This document shows, piece after piece, positions 1 through 10,604 of a DNA stretch of 64,000 nucleotides; positions within the stretch are counted from its first letter, which is position 1; each line of letters opens with the position of its first letter. The position numbers and the translations under genes are program-made. Below the pieces are notes generated by a model, which was given only the letters and a program-made list of their open reading frames with translations, had not been told where the DNA came from and searched no databases. The DNA comes from Stenotrophomonas nitritireducens. Lineage in GTDB: Bacteria > Pseudomonadota > Gammaproteobacteria > Xanthomonadales > Xanthomonadaceae. The stretch lies in NCBI RefSeq assembly GCF_001431425.1, contig NZ_LDJG01000002.1, positions 1-64,000 of the forward strand. The letters run 5' to 3'.

Positions 1-1
1 C

Positions 2-145
2 TGTCGGCCGCTGCCCGGCGCGCTGCTCACCGCCGACGGCCGCGACGAACTCAAGCGGCTGGCGCGCGAGCGCGGCTACCGGGTGCTGACCAAACCAGTG
101 AAGCCGGCCTCGCTGCGCGCCTTCCTCACCGCCTGGCGGCTGTAG
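2..145 (+). CDS. C-terminal end of a hybrid sensor kinase (receiver domain), 5' truncated by window edge
   Basis: The last 47 codons of an open frame enter from the left edge and stop at 143-145. The peptide has the late part of a response-regulator receiver fold: a hydrophobic strand ending in LLTAD, a helix, then the conserved 'VLTKPVKPASLRAFL' segment with the invariant Lys-Pro of receivers. A receiver at the very C-terminus indicates a hybrid histidine kinase. Because a NarL-type regulator and acs lie 4 kb downstream, this could be the CrbS/MxtR-type kinase that controls acetate use with the regulator at 3867-4532; that pairing is inference. The stop codon lies inside the GTAG that opens the first REP element. 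Confidence 0.7.
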   Translation, partial: CRPLPGALLTADGRDELKRLARERGYRVLTKPVKPASLRAFLTAWRL

Positions 146-366
146 CGAGCGGCTTGGCCGGGCAGCGCCCGGCGGGGCTTTGCCGGGAAGGCCCCAGCGG
201 GGCGTTGCCCCGCTCTACAAGGCGAGGGATTGCCGCGTTTCTGTAGCGCCGGGCAGCGCCCGGCGGGGCTTTGCCGGGAATGCTCCAGCGGGGCGTTGCC
301 CCGCTCTACAGGGCGAGGGATTGCCGCGCTTCTGTAGCGCCGGGCAGCGCCCGGCGGGGCTTTGGC
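142..366. repeat. Tandem array of GTAG-type REP hairpins, about 2.5 units of 91 bp
   Basis: A 91-bp unit is repeated almost exactly: GTAG occurs at 142, 243 and 334, and the inverted CTAC ends at 215-218 and 306-309. Each unit has a forward hairpin (GTAG, then gccgggc-agc-gcccggc) followed by an inverted one (agcggggc-gtt-gccccgct, then CTAC). So the array alternates head and tail as in BIMEs. GTAG-headed palindromes are the REP class described in Stenotrophomonas and Xanthomonas and are linked to RAYT transposases. No RAYT gene is in this window. The third unit is truncated. Confidence 0.85.
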
Positions 367-393
367 GATGGCGCCTTCCGTCGAAGCGCCATC
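367..393. terminator. Hairpin between convergent genes
   Basis: A perfect 8-bp stem (gatggcgc at 367-374 with gcgccatc at 386-393) lies just past the REP array and 13 bp from the mntP stop. It lacks a clear T tract on either strand, so its role as terminator of the convergent pair (sensor kinase and mntP) is only probable. Confidence 0.4.
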
Positions 394-405
394 GGCGGAC
401 GCAGG

Positions 406-987
406 TCAGGCCGCGCCGCTCAGGTGCTCGTACAGGATGCCGGCGCCGATGACGATCAGGATCGCGCCGCCGACGATCTCGGCGCGCTTGCCGACCAGGG
501 CGCCGAGTACGCGGCCGAGCATGATGCCCAGGGTGACCATGACCAGGGTGCACAGGCCGATGACCAGCGCGACCACGCCGATGTGCACGTCCAGGAAGGC
601 CAGGCTCACGCCGACCGCCGCCGCGTCGATGCTGGTGGCCAGGCCGGTGGCGGCCAGGGTCCAGAACCGGTGGTGGCGATTGTCGTCGGCCTCCTGCGTT
701 TCTTCCTCCGTATCCGGGCGCAGGCCGGCCACGATCATGTGCACGCCCAGCGCGCCGAGCAGCACGAAGGCGATCCAGTGGTCGAAGGCCTGCACATACT
801 GCGATGCGGCGCGGCCCAGCAGCCAGCCCACCAGCGGGGTGATGGCCTCGATCGCGCCGAAGATCAGGCCGGCGCGCAGCGCGTCGGGCAGGCGCGGACG
901 GCGCATCGCCGCGCCCTTGCCGATCGCGGCGGCGAAGGCGTCGGTGGACATGGCGAAGCCGACGAGGAGGATGGAGATCGGGGACAT
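406..987 (-). CDS. mntP: Manganese efflux pump MntP
   Basis: A 193-residue polytopic membrane protein, the usual length for MntP, which exports Mn2+ from the cytoplasm. It opens with '[19 protein letters not shown]'. The acidic residue in the first membrane segment ([12 protein letters not shown]) and the matching '[17 protein letters not shown]' segment in the second half are the two inverted half-repeats with conserved Asp typical of the family. About six hydrophobic segments are visible. The frame is open upstream to 1101, but the start at 987 matches family length and follows a manganese riboswitch placed directly before it, so regulation by Mn2+ is strongly supported. It is a single gene, transcribed towards the REP array. 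Confidence 0.95.
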   Translation of the reverse strand: MSPISILLVGFAMSTDAFAAAIGKGAAMRRPRLPDALRAGLIFGAIEAITPLVGWLLGRAASQYVQAFDHWIAFVLLGALGVHMIVAGLRPDTEEETQEADDNRHHRFWTLAATGLATSIDAAAVGVSLAFLDVHIGVVALVIGLCTLVMVTLGIMLGRVLGALVGKRAEIVGGAILIVIGAGILYEHLSGAA

Positions 988-1045
988 CGGGTTTTCCTGG
1001 TCGGGCGGAGACGGACGGCATGCGGCGCGCCCAACCTGACGTTGC

Positions 1046-1160
1046 GCGGCATGCCGTTGGTCTCGCCAACCGTGGAACCGGTCGCACGCGCCACGACGCA
1101 ATGGTCGAGTGTGTTGACGCGAGCGCTTCCAGACGCTGGAAGCAGGCTACTCCCCAAGGG
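1046..1160 (-). promoter_or_regulatory. yybP-ykoY manganese riboswitch upstream of mntP
   Basis: Read on the minus strand the leader has the yybP-ykoY hallmarks in order: 'CTTGGGGAGTAGCCTG' (1158-1143), a short hairpin, 'CGCGTCAACACA', a variable arm, then 'GGCGAGACCAACGGCATGCC' (1067-1048). The two conserved loops (GGGGAGUAGC and the CGUCAACA/GGCGAGACC pair) form the Mn2+ site in known members. It ends about 60 bases before the mntP start, as expected for a riboswitch that activates a manganese exporter. The boundaries are approximate. Confidence 0.9.
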
Positions 1161-1167
1161 AGCGCGG

Positions 1168-1173
1168 ATTCTA
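1168..1173 (-). promoter_or_regulatory. Probable -10 box of the mntP riboswitch transcript
   Basis: TAGAAT on the minus strand lies about 8 bases before the first conserved base of the riboswitch, a fitting distance for transcription start. No good TTGACA-like -35 was found 17 bases upstream, so the promoter may be weak or need an activator. Confidence 0.45.
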
Positions 1174-1340
1174 GCACGGCCGCGCAGGCACCCCGGCCGA
1201 GCGCTGACATGCCGCTGTCATGGAGCGCTGGCTTCATGTGCGCCGCACGCGCACTGCCATCGCATGCGCGTCCGCGGGCGGCGCTAAAGAATCCGCGGAC
1301 ACGGCCGATCACGAGGCGTCCCCACGTCCGGAGTCCCGCA

Positions 1341-3806
1341 ATGAAATTCCCGCTTGGAATCGCCCAGAAGCTGCGGCTGAGCCTGCTGGCCCTGGTCGTC
1401 GGCCTGGCCGTCATCGGCTCGGCCTATGCCTGGCTCAGCGCCGGCATGCGCGCCGCCGACCAGCGCCTGCAGCGCTACCAGCAGGATGCGGCGCGGCTGG
1501 AGAACCTGGCCCGCGCCTTCGCCGAGACGCGGCGCGCGCAGGCCGAGTATGCCATGTCGTTCTCGACCGCCGCCGGCCAGGCCTTCGGCAAGGCGCGCGC
1601 GCAGCTGGACGAGGCGCTGGCGCCGGTGCAGGGCGCCGACCCCTGGCCGGCGGAACTGGCGCAGACGCTGCGGTCCTATCTCGAATCGGCGCAGCTGCTG
1701 GACGAGCGCATCGGCGAGCTGGGCCACGATGCCGACAGCGGCATGCAGGGCGAGCTGCGCGCGGCGGTGCATACGGTGGAGAACCTGATCGGCGACTACC
1801 GCGAGCCGGAGCTGCAGGTGTCGATGCTGAGCATGCGCCGCCATGAGAAGGACTTCATCCTGCGCCGCGAGCAGAAATATGCCGACGAGCTGGGCGCGGA
1901 GGCGATGCCGTTCGAGCTGCTGCTGCAGCGCGCGCGCATGCCCGAGAGCGTGCGCGCGCAGGTGCGCGAAGCGATGCAGCTTTACCAGGGCGCGTTCCTG
2001 TCCTATGCCGCGGCGCGCTTCGGCGTGGACAGCGAGACCCAGGCGCTGGACGACCATGCCGCGCAGGTGGACCCGGTGATCCAGCGCCTGCAGCAGGGAC
2101 AGCGCAGCGCCCTGCAGGAGCAGCGCGCCGGGCAGGCCTCCGCGCGCACCTGGATGAACGCGACCTTCGCCGCCACCGTGCTCATCGTCGGCCTGCTGCT
2201 GGTGTCGCTGCTGATGCTGCTGCTGCGCGCCATCGACCGGCCGCTGGCCGATGCCGCCGCGTTCGCCCGCGCCATCGCCGACGACCATCTCGACGGCACC
2301 CTGGTGGTGCGCAACCGCGAGGACGAGATCGGCCGCCTGGCCACCGCGCTGATGCAGATGCAGACCAGCCTGCGCGAGCGCATCGCCGCCGAACGCGTCG
2401 CCGCGCTCGCCAACCAGCGCGTGCGCCAGGCGCTGGACGTGGCCCGCGCCGCGGTACTGGTGACCGATGGCGAGGGGCACGTGGTCTATGCCAACGACGC
2501 GCTGCTGCAGACCTTTGCCCAGGCCGGCGTCGAGACGCAGATCGGCACCGGCGTGGACGCGGCCGCGCTCGGCGCCGACGTGGCCGCGGTGCTCGCCGAA
2601 GCGGAGCGTGGCCACACGGTCGATGCCGAGGTGGAACTGGGCACTACCGGCTTCCTGCTGCGCGCCAGCCCGGTGCTGGAGCAGGATCGGGTGCTGGGGC
2701 TGGTGATGGAATGGCAGGACCGCCGCCTGGAGCGGGTGATCGCCCACGAGGTCGCGGCGGTGGTGGCCGCCGCCGCCGCGGGCGACCTGGAAGGGCGCAT
2801 CGAGCTGGCCGACAAGCAGGGCTTCGTGCGCGAGCTGGCCGGGCGCATCAACGCGCTGCTGGACGGCGTGCAGTCGCAGGTCGGCGACGCCACCCGCGTC
2901 ATCGGCCATTTCGCCCGCGGCGACCTGAGCGCGCGCATGCGCGGCGACGGCGATGGCATCTACGCGCGGTTGCGGCAGGGGCTGGAAGTGGCGATGCGCC
3001 AGGTCGGCGGCATCGTCTCCAGCATCCAGCAGTCGGCCGGCAGCGTGCAGGCGGCGGTGGACGACATGGCCAGCGGCACCCGCGAGCTGTCCGGCCAGGT
3101 CCAGCAGCAGGTGGACGACGTGCACGACGCGCTGGAGCGGGTGCGCTCGGTGGCCGGCGAGGCCCGCGAGAACGCCGGCAGCGCCCGCGAGAGCGCGGAA
3201 ATCTCCGAGGCCGCCAGCGTCGCCGCCGAGCGCGGGCGCGAAGCCACCGCCGCCGCGGTGACCGGCATGGAGCGGCTGCGCGCGTCCTCGCGCCACATCC
3301 GCGAGATCGTGGCTACAGTGGACAGCCTGTCGTTCCAGACCAACCTGCTGGCGCTCAATGCGGCGGTGGAGGCGGCGCGCGCCGGCAGCCATGGCCGCGG
3401 CTTCGCCGTGGTCGCCGGCGAGGTGCGCCAGCTCGCGCAGCGTTCGGCCGAGGCCTCGCAGCAGATCCGCACGCTGGTGGACGCCTCGCTGCAGCAGGTG
3501 GAGGCAGGCGCGCGCCTGGTCGACAGCAGCGGCGAGGCGATGCAGGACATCGGCGGTCGCGTGCAGCAGGTGGTGACGGCGATGGCGCGCATCGATGCGG
3601 CATCCGCGCGCCAGGTCAGCGCGGTGGACGACGTCGAACGGCTGCTGCGCCGCATCGGCGAGGGAACGCGGCAGAGCGGCAACGTCGCCCATGCGTCCTC
3701 GCAGGCGGCGCTGGCGATGCGCGAGCAGGCGCAGGAGCTGGCCGTGGCGGCGGAAACGTTCGTGCTGGGCGGCGACGACGCGCCGCGGCAGCCGCGCGCG
3801 GCCTGA
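1341..3806 (+). CDS. Methyl-accepting chemotaxis protein with HBM-type sensor domain
   Basis: An 821-residue inner-membrane chemoreceptor. TM1 is at about residues 12-34 and TM2 at about 275-297, bracketing a helical periplasmic sensor domain that has the HBM-like motif 'MRRHEKDFILR' (about 165-175). HAMP follows at about 298-350, then a PAS-like segment with 'AAVLVTDGEGHVVYAND', further HAMP-like helices, and the signalling hairpin with the conserved tip 'FQTNLLALNAAVEAARAG' and 'GRGFAVVAGEVRQLAQRSA'. It would relay ligand binding to CheA/CheW. The start at 1341 is chosen because GGAG lies 7 bases upstream and a membrane anchor follows at once; the frame is open back to 1020, but that region is the divergent mntP leader. 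HBM domains in Pseudomonas bind organic acids, so a carboxylate ligand is possible. Confidence 0.93.
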   Translation: MKFPLGIAQKLRLSLLALVVGLAVIGSAYAWLSAGMRAADQRLQRYQQDAARLENLARAFAETRRAQAEYAMSFSTAAGQAFGKARAQLDEALAPVQGADPWPAELAQTLRSYLESAQLLDERIGELGHDADSGMQGELRAAVHTVENLIGDYREPELQVSMLSMRRHEKDFILRREQKYADELGAEAMPFELLLQRARMPESVRAQVREAMQLYQGAFLSYAAARFGVDSETQALDDHAAQVDPVIQRLQQGQRSALQEQRAGQASARTWMNATFAATVLIVGLLLVSLLMLLLRAIDRPLADAAAFARAIADDHLDGTLVVRNREDEIGRLATALMQMQTSLRERIAAERVAALANQRVRQALDVARAAVLVTDGEGHVVYANDALLQTFAQAGVETQIGTGVDAAALGADVAAVLAEAERGHTVDAEVELGTTGFLLRASPVLEQDRVLGLVMEWQDRRLERVIAHEVAAVVAAAAAGDLEGRIELADKQGFVRELAGRINALLDGVQSQVGDATRVIGHFARGDLSARMRGDGDGIYARLRQGLEVAMRQVGGIVSSIQQSAGSVQAAVDDMASGTRELSGQVQQQVDDVHDALERVRSVAGEARENAGSARESAEISEAASVAAERGREATAAAVTGMERLRASSRHIREIVATVDSLSFQTNLLALNAAVEAARAGSHGRGFAVVAGEVRQLAQRSAEASQQIRTLVDASLQQVEAGARLVDSSGEAMQDIGGRVQQVVTAMARIDAASARQVSAVDDVERLLRRIGEGTRQSGNVAHASSQAALAMREQAQELAVAAETFVLGGDDAPRQPRAA

Positions 3807-3866
3807 ACGGCGTTCCCGTCCATGGAGCGGCACTCGGCCGCTCCGCAGGAGGCTGCCGGGTGCGGC

Positions 3867-4532
3867 TCAGTCCTCTTCCGGCGGCAGCACGATGCTGTCG
3901 TCGTCGATGGCCAGCCTGCCGGCCATCAGCACCGCCTGGGTGCGGTTGGTGACGCCGAGCTTGCGCAGGATCGCGGTGACGTGCGCCTTGATGGTGGCCT
4001 CGGACACGTTCAGGTCGTAGGCGATCTGCTTGTTGAGGCGGCCGGCGCCGAGCATCTGCAGCACGCGGAACTGCTGCGGGGTCAGTTCGCGCAGGCGCTG
4101 GCCGACCTCGCGTTCCTCGTGGTCGGTGGGCGGCACGTTGTGCGCCTCGGCCGGCGCCCAGCGCTCGCCGTCGAGGATGGTGCCCAGCGCGTGGCCGATG
4201 GTGTCCGAATCGGCCGACTTGGGAATGAAGCCGAACGCGCCATGGTCGAGCGCGCGCCGCATCACCGTCGGTTCCTCGCGCGCGGACACCACCACGATGG
4301 GCAATTGCGGGTGCAGCGAGCGCAGGTGCACCAGCGCGTTGAAGCCCTGCGCGCCGGGCATGTTCAGGTCCATCAGCACCAGGTCGGCGTCGGGATGCTG
4401 CTCGGCCAGCGCATACAGCGCCTCGACGCTGTCGGCCTCCAGCAGCCGCACTCCGGGAATCACCCGCTGCACCGCGCCGCGCAGCGCTTCGCGGAACAGC
4501 GGATGGTCGTCGGCGATCAGGAGGGTAGGCAT
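3867..4532 (-). CDS. NarL/FixJ-family response regulator, probable regulator of acs (CrbR/ErdR type)
   Basis: 221 residues: an N-terminal receiver with the acidic pair D8-D9, phospho-acceptor D55 in 'LVLMDLNMPG' and a conserved Lys near 105 (IPKSADS), followed by a LuxR-type helix-turn-helix ('LTPQQFRVLQMLGAGRLNKQ' and 'SEATIKAHVTAILRKLGVTNR'). It sits just downstream of acs on the same strand and faces a hybrid-kinase remnant at the window edge. In Vibrio and Pseudomonas the CrbS-CrbR (MxtR-ErdR) pair activates acs, so the same job is likely here but unproven. The gap of 130 bp to acs holds an unusual inverted repeat. The gene converges on the chemoreceptor gene, with a weak 6-bp hairpin (3825-3843) between them. 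Confidence 0.88.
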   Translation of the reverse strand: MPTLLIADDHPLFREALRGAVQRVIPGVRLLEADSVEALYALAEQHPDADLVLMDLNMPGAQGFNALVHLRSLHPQLPIVVVSAREEPTVMRRALDHGAFGFIPKSADSDTIGHALGTILDGERWAPAEAHNVPPTDHEEREVGQRLRELTPQQFRVLQMLGAGRLNKQIAYDLNVSEATIKAHVTAILRKLGVTNRTQAVLMAGRLAIDDDSIVLPPEED

Positions 4533-4548
4533 GGGGCGCGGGACGAAT

Positions 4549-4658
4549 GGAGAGGAACGGGAAACGAGTGGGAGCAGGCCAGGGCCAGGGTAGAGGGAGA
4601 GGAACAGTTAGGGGTAATGACGCTGCTACCCGTTCCTTGTTCCTCTCCACTCGTTCCT
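4549..4658. repeat. Interrupted inverted repeat between acs and its neighbouring regulator
   Basis: 'ggagaggaac' at 4549-4558 is matched by its complement 'gttcctctcc' at 4639-4648, and the adjoining 'gaaacgagtgg' is echoed in complement by 'ccactcgttcc' at 4647-4657. A third 'gagaggaac' lies at 4597-4605. The central part is purine-rich. It lies between the stop of acs and the start of the regulator and could fold in RNA. It matches no element class I can name. Confidence 0.5.
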
Positions 4659-4662
4659 GGCT

Positions 4663-6606
<1,944 letters not shown>

Positions 6607-6847
6607 GGCAACACCCTCACCTTTGCATTTGTAACCAATGGAGCAGCCACATCCTGCGACGCGGCCGGGACTTCCCAAGTGTGCCGCATCGCCCCTGCCG
6701 CGCGCTGCCCCCCGCGTTAGACGATGGTCGAATACCCGCCCGCTTTCGACTAATGGCGAATAGCCGCCCGCCGCGAAGGCCGCGCACCCTGCCGCTGACC
6801 GTGCGACCGACGCGGCCGTCAACGCCAGCCGGAGAGAGGCAGACCTG
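6607..6847. promoter_or_regulatory. Divergent promoter region of acs and the porin-actP operon, with a 15-bp direct repeat
   Basis: 240 bp between divergent starts. It has two near-identical direct copies, cgaataCccgcccgc (6729-6743) and cgaataGccgcccgc (6757-6771), start-to-start spacing 28 bp, that is a little under three helical turns. Paired direct repeats of this kind suit a dimeric NarL-type regulator such as the one encoded at 3867-4532. No clear sigma-70 boxes were identified with confidence. Confidence 0.5.
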
Positions 6848-8281
6848 ATGAACAGACACGTGTTGAAACGAGCGGGCAATCCGTTCCTGGCCGCGGGGGC
6901 GATGACGCGCCGGCCACTTGCCGCCGCGCTGTTCGTGGCGCTGCTGGCGCCGGGCATGGCCTTCGCCGGCACCGCGAAGGAGAAGGCGCTGGAAGCGCGC
7001 GTCGCCGAACTGGAGCGGCAGGTGCAGCTGCTGCTGTCCACCCAGCAGCAACAGCAGGGCGCCATCGCGCAGGCCCAGGGCGAGGTGCAGCAGGTGCGCG
7101 CCGAGCAGGCGGCGGCCGCCGCCGCACCGGCCACACCGGCGGTGCCGGCCGGCAAGCAGCCGATCCAGGTGACCAGCATCACCCCGGGCGCGACGCCGGG
7201 CACCACCTTCAAGTTCGGCGGCTTCATCAAGGCCGACTTCCTCGCCACCCGCACCGGCGACGGCCAGCTCGCCGACGACGCCACCGGCCGCGCGCTGTAC
7301 CTGCCGGGGCAGACCCCGGTGCACGGCGCCGGCGGCTCGGGCAAGGCCTCGGGCGTGGACTACAACGCCCACGCCAAGTTCTCGCGTTTCAACCTGGGCG
7401 TGGACCACGTGGCCGGGAACGGCGACAAGGCCGGCGCGATGGTGGAGATGGACTTCTTCGGCAACGCGCTCGGCAACCAGACCGCCACTAACACCTATGG
7501 CGTCACCCTGCGCCATGCCTACATGTACTGGAACAACTGGCTGGCCGGCCAGACCTGGTCCAACTTCATGGACGTGGCCTCCATCCCCGAGGCGGTGGAT
7601 TTCGTCGGCCCGACCGACGGCGTGATCTTCGTGCGCCAGGCGCAGGTGCGCTATACCAAGGGCGGCTTCAGCGCCTCGCTGGAGAACCCGGAAACCACCC
7701 TGGTCGGCGCCGCCAGTTCCGACCGCGGCGCGCTGCCCGACCTGACCGTGCGCTACGGCTGGAAAGGCGACTGGGGCACCTTTGGCGTGGCCGGCCTGCT
7801 GCGCCAGCTCAAAGTGGACAACCAGGCCACCGGCGCGCACGCCACCGCCACCGGCGGCGGCCTGACCCTGGGTGGCAAGTGGGCGATGGGCGACAGCGAT
7901 TCGCTGCACTACCAGCTCACCGGCGGCCAGGGCATCGCCCGCTACATCGGCCTGGGCATCACCGGCGACAGCGCCTGGGACGCGGTGCGCGACGAGCTGG
8001 ACCCGACCGGCGTGATCGCCGGCTATGTCGGCTGGCGCCATGCCTTCACCCCGAAGCTGCGCACCAACCTGATCTACGCGCGCAGCGACTACGACAACGA
8101 CGCTTCGATCACCGGCCCGCTGGTGACCAAGAGCGTGCAGTCGATCCGCGGTAATGTGTTCTACACGCCGATGCCCAAGGTCGATATCGGCGCCGAGCTG
8201 ATGTACGGCGTGCGCGAGATCGAGGACGGCCGCAAGGGCGACATCAGCCGCGTGCAGTTCACCACCAAGTACAGCTTCTGA
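6848..8281 (+). CDS. DcaP-like outer-membrane porin
   Basis: 477 residues. A hydrophobic signal segment with cleavage near 'GMAFAG' (about residue 40) is followed by a short coiled coil '[19 protein letters not shown]' and a Gln/Ala-rich linker, then a beta-rich domain opening with '[15 protein letters not shown]', the hallmark of DcaP-like trimeric porins, and ending in Phe (YSF), as OMP barrels do. DcaP-type porins pass small carboxylates; the coiled coil in this family projects into the periplasm. Its position directly upstream of DUF485 and actP fits outer-membrane entry of acetate or related acids. A second ATG at codon 19 is possible, but the first has 'ggagagagg' upstream. Confidence 0.88.
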   Translation: MNRHVLKRAGNPFLAAGAMTRRPLAAALFVALLAPGMAFAGTAKEKALEARVAELERQVQLLLSTQQQQQGAIAQAQGEVQQVRAEQAAAAAAPATPAVPAGKQPIQVTSITPGATPGTTFKFGGFIKADFLATRTGDGQLADDATGRALYLPGQTPVHGAGGSGKASGVDYNAHAKFSRFNLGVDHVAGNGDKAGAMVEMDFFGNALGNQTATNTYGVTLRHAYMYWNNWLAGQTWSNFMDVASIPEAVDFVGPTDGVIFVRQAQVRYTKGGFSASLENPETTLVGAASSDRGALPDLTVRYGWKGDWGTFGVAGLLRQLKVDNQATGAHATATGGGLTLGGKWAMGDSDSLHYQLTGGQGIARYIGLGITGDSAWDAVRDELDPTGVIAGYVGWRHAFTPKLRTNLIYARSDYDNDASITGPLVTKSVQSIRGNVFYTPMPKVDIGAELMYGVREIEDGRKGDISRVQFTTKYSF

Positions 8282-8374
8282 GTACCCGGCACCGGCGCCC
8301 TCGCGGCACCGGTGCCGGCGCAGGAAAGGCAGTACGCACCATCTCCCTACCCCCACGGGGAGCACTCATGCCAC

Positions 8375-8401
8375 GCACCGGCGAGCACCGCGCGCCGGTG
8401 C
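8375..8401 (+). other. Stem-loop in the porin to DUF485 spacer
   Basis: A perfect 9-bp stem (gcaccggcg / cgccggtgc) with a 9-base loop in the 148-bp spacer. There is no T tract, so it is more likely a processing or stabilising hairpin that separates the porin message from DUF485-actP than a terminator. Confidence 0.4.
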
Positions 8402-8429
8402 CCGTATTCCCGAAATCTGGAGAATCCCG

Positions 8430-8747
8430 ATGAATGCTTCCGTCGATCCCCGTGTTGAGCGGATCGCCTCCCACCCGGCCTACCAGCGGCTGCGGCAGTC
8501 GCGCAACCGCCTGGGCTGGATCCTTACCGTGCTGATGCTGCTGGCCTATTACGGCTATATCGGCCTGATCGCCTTCGACAAGGCGTTCCTCGCCACTCCG
8601 GTCAGCGAGGGCGGGATCACCACCATCGGCATCCCGATCGCGCTGGGGCTGATGGTGTTCACCATCCTGATCACCGGCTTCTACGTGCGCCGCGCCAACA
8701 AGGAATTCGACCAGCTGACCCAGCAGATCGTGGAGGACGCGCAATGA
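8430..8747 (+). CDS. DUF485 small inner-membrane protein (YjcH type) next to actP
   Basis: 105 residues with two membrane segments ('[20 protein letters not shown]' and '[20 protein letters not shown]') and the N-terminal '[16 protein letters not shown]' typical of DUF485. Its stop overlaps the actP start by 4 bp (ATGA), so the two are translationally coupled. In E. coli the same gene order is acs-yjcH-actP. The function is not established; a helper role for the symporter is the usual guess. 'ctggagaatcccg' before the ATG supplies the ribosome-binding site. Confidence 0.92.
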   Translation: MNASVDPRVERIASHPAYQRLRQSRNRLGWILTVLMLLAYYGYIGLIAFDKAFLATPVSEGGITTIGIPIALGLMVFTILITGFYVRRANKEFDQLTQQIVEDAQ

Positions 8748-10465
8748 CCCGTAGGTTCCTGCGCTGCGGCGCGTTCATCGCCCTGCTGGCCGCCAGCGGC
8801 GCGGCCCTGGCGGCCGGTGGCGACATCGGCCAGACCGTGCGCCAGCCCACCAACTGGACCGCGATCGTCATGTTCGCCGCCTTCGTGCTGGCCACCCTGG
8901 GCATCACCAAGTGGGCGGCGGCGCGCACCCGTTCGGCATCGGACTTCTACACCGCCGGCGGCGGCATCACCGGCTTCCAGAACGGCCTGGCGATCGCCGG
9001 CGACTACATGTCGGCGGCCTCGTTCCTGGGCATCACCGCGGCGGTGATGGCCAACGGCTACGACGGCCTGATCTACGCCATCGGCTTCCTCGTCGGCTGG
9101 CCGATCCTGACCTTCCTGATGGCCGAGCGGCTGCGCAACCTCGGCCGCTTCACCTTCGCCGACGTGGCCGGCTACCGCTTCGCGCAGAAGCCCATCCGCC
9201 TGTTCGCCGCCTCCGGCACGCTGGTGGTGGTGCTGTTCTACCTGATCGCGCAGATGGTCGGCGCCGGTGCCCTGATCAAGCTGCTGTTCGGCCTGGACTA
9301 CTGGATCGCGGTGATGCTGGTCGGCGTGCTGATGATGGTCTACGTGCTGTTCGGCGGCATGACCGCCACCACCTGGGTGCAGATCATCAAGGCCTGCCTG
9401 CTGCTGTGCGGGGTGACCTTCATGGCGCTGATGGTGATGTGGCATTTCAACTTCAGCTTCGAGGCGCTGTTCTCCGAAGCGGTGCGGGTCAAGACCCAGA
9501 TCGCCGCCAACGGCGGAAAGAACGCGGAAGAAGCGGCCAGCGCGGGCCTGTCGATCATGGGGCCGGGCGGCTTCGTCAAGGATCCGATCTCGGCGATCTC
9601 CTTCGGCATGGCGCTGATGTTCGGCACCGCCGGACTGCCGCACATCCTGATGCGCTTCTTCACCGTCCCCGACGCCAAGCAGGCGCGCAAGTCGGTGTTC
9701 TGGGCCACCACCTGGATCGGCTACTTCTACATCCTGATCTTCATCATTGGTTTTGGCGCCATCGCCCTGGTGCTGACCAATCCCGAGTACGCCGACCCGG
9801 TCACCGGCACCATCCAGGGCGGGCCGAACATGGCCGCGGTGCTGGTCGGCAAGGCGGTGGGCGGCAACCTGTTCATGGGCTTCATCTCGGCGGTGGCCTT
9901 CGCCACCATCCTGGCGGTGGTCGCCGGCCTGACCCTGTCCGGCGCCTCGGCGGTATCGCACGACCTGTACGCGACGATGATCATGAAGGGCAAGCCGCCG
10001 GCAGGCTCGGAACTGCGCGTCTCGCGCGTCACCACCGTGGTGCTGGGCGTGGTCGCGGTGCTGCTGGGCATCGCCTTCGAGAAGCAGAACGTGGCCTTCA
10101 TGGTGTCGCTGGCCTTCGCCATCGCCGCCTCGGCCAACTTCCCGGTGCTGATCCTGTCGCTGCTGTGGAAGGACTGCACCACCCGCGGCGCGGTGATCGG
10201 CGGCTTCCTCGGCCTGGCCTCGTCGCTGGTGCTGACCCTGCTGTCGCCGTCGGTGTGGGTGGACACGCTGGGCAACCCGGCCGGCAGCGCGCCGTTCCCG
10301 TACACCAGCCCCGCGCTGTTCTCGGTGACCATCGCCTTCGCCGGCATCTGGCTGTTCTCGGTGCTGGACAAGAGCGCGCGCGGGCAGGCCGAGCGTGCCG
10401 CCTATCCGGCGCAACAGGTGCGCGCCGAGACCGGCATCGGCGCGGGCAGGGCCGCCGAGCACTGA
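8744..10465 (+). CDS. actP: Cation/acetate symporter ActP
   Basis: 573 residues of the sodium:solute symporter family with about 13 membrane segments after a signal-like N-terminus. '[20 protein letters not shown]' and '[15 protein letters not shown]' early in the protein are conserved in ActP, as is '[20 protein letters not shown]' in the middle. It imports acetate, and in homologues glycolate or propionate, with a cation across the inner membrane. It is the last gene of the porin-DUF485-actP unit and is followed 25 bp later by a strong hairpin terminator. Confidence 0.95.
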   Translation: MTRRFLRCGAFIALLAASGAALAAGGDIGQTVRQPTNWTAIVMFAAFVLATLGITKWAAARTRSASDFYTAGGGITGFQNGLAIAGDYMSAASFLGITAAVMANGYDGLIYAIGFLVGWPILTFLMAERLRNLGRFTFADVAGYRFAQKPIRLFAASGTLVVVLFYLIAQMVGAGALIKLLFGLDYWIAVMLVGVLMMVYVLFGGMTATTWVQIIKACLLLCGVTFMALMVMWHFNFSFEALFSEAVRVKTQIAANGGKNAEEAASAGLSIMGPGGFVKDPISAISFGMALMFGTAGLPHILMRFFTVPDAKQARKSVFWATTWIGYFYILIFIIGFGAIALVLTNPEYADPVTGTIQGGPNMAAVLVGKAVGGNLFMGFISAVAFATILAVVAGLTLSGASAVSHDLYATMIMKGKPPAGSELRVSRVTTVVLGVVAVLLGIAFEKQNVAFMVSLAFAIAASANFPVLILSLLWKDCTTRGAVIGGFLGLASSLVLTLLSPSVWVDTLGNPAGSAPFPYTSPALFSVTIAFAGIWLFSVLDKSARGQAERAAYPAQQVRAETGIGAGRAAEH

Positions 10466-10490
10466 GCGCGGCCTGACGGAAAGAAAGCGG

Positions 10491-10524
10491 AGGCCGCCCG
10501 GCGACGGGCGGCCTTCGTCGTTTC
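10491..10524 (+). terminator. Rho-independent terminator of the actP operon
   Basis: A perfect 10-bp stem (aggccgcccg / cgggcggcct) with a GCGA tetraloop at 10501-10504, then ttcgtcgttt. It lies 25 bp after the actP stop. Confidence 0.88.
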
Positions 10525-10604
10525 CGGGGTTGCCGCGCGCATCGGCCATGCCGTTACCATGCCGTTCGCACCTTCGCATCCGTTCCATTGCAAGAGGATC
10601 TTCC

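Noticed and set aside
142-366. Possible CRISPR array
   Set aside because: The 91-bp units are repeated in full, with no unique spacers and no cas genes near; the GTAG hairpins identify REP elements.
1284-3833. An 849-codon minus-strand frame over the chemoreceptor gene
   Set aside because: No domain, biased composition (His, Arg, Gln), and the plus strand encodes an unmistakable chemoreceptor.
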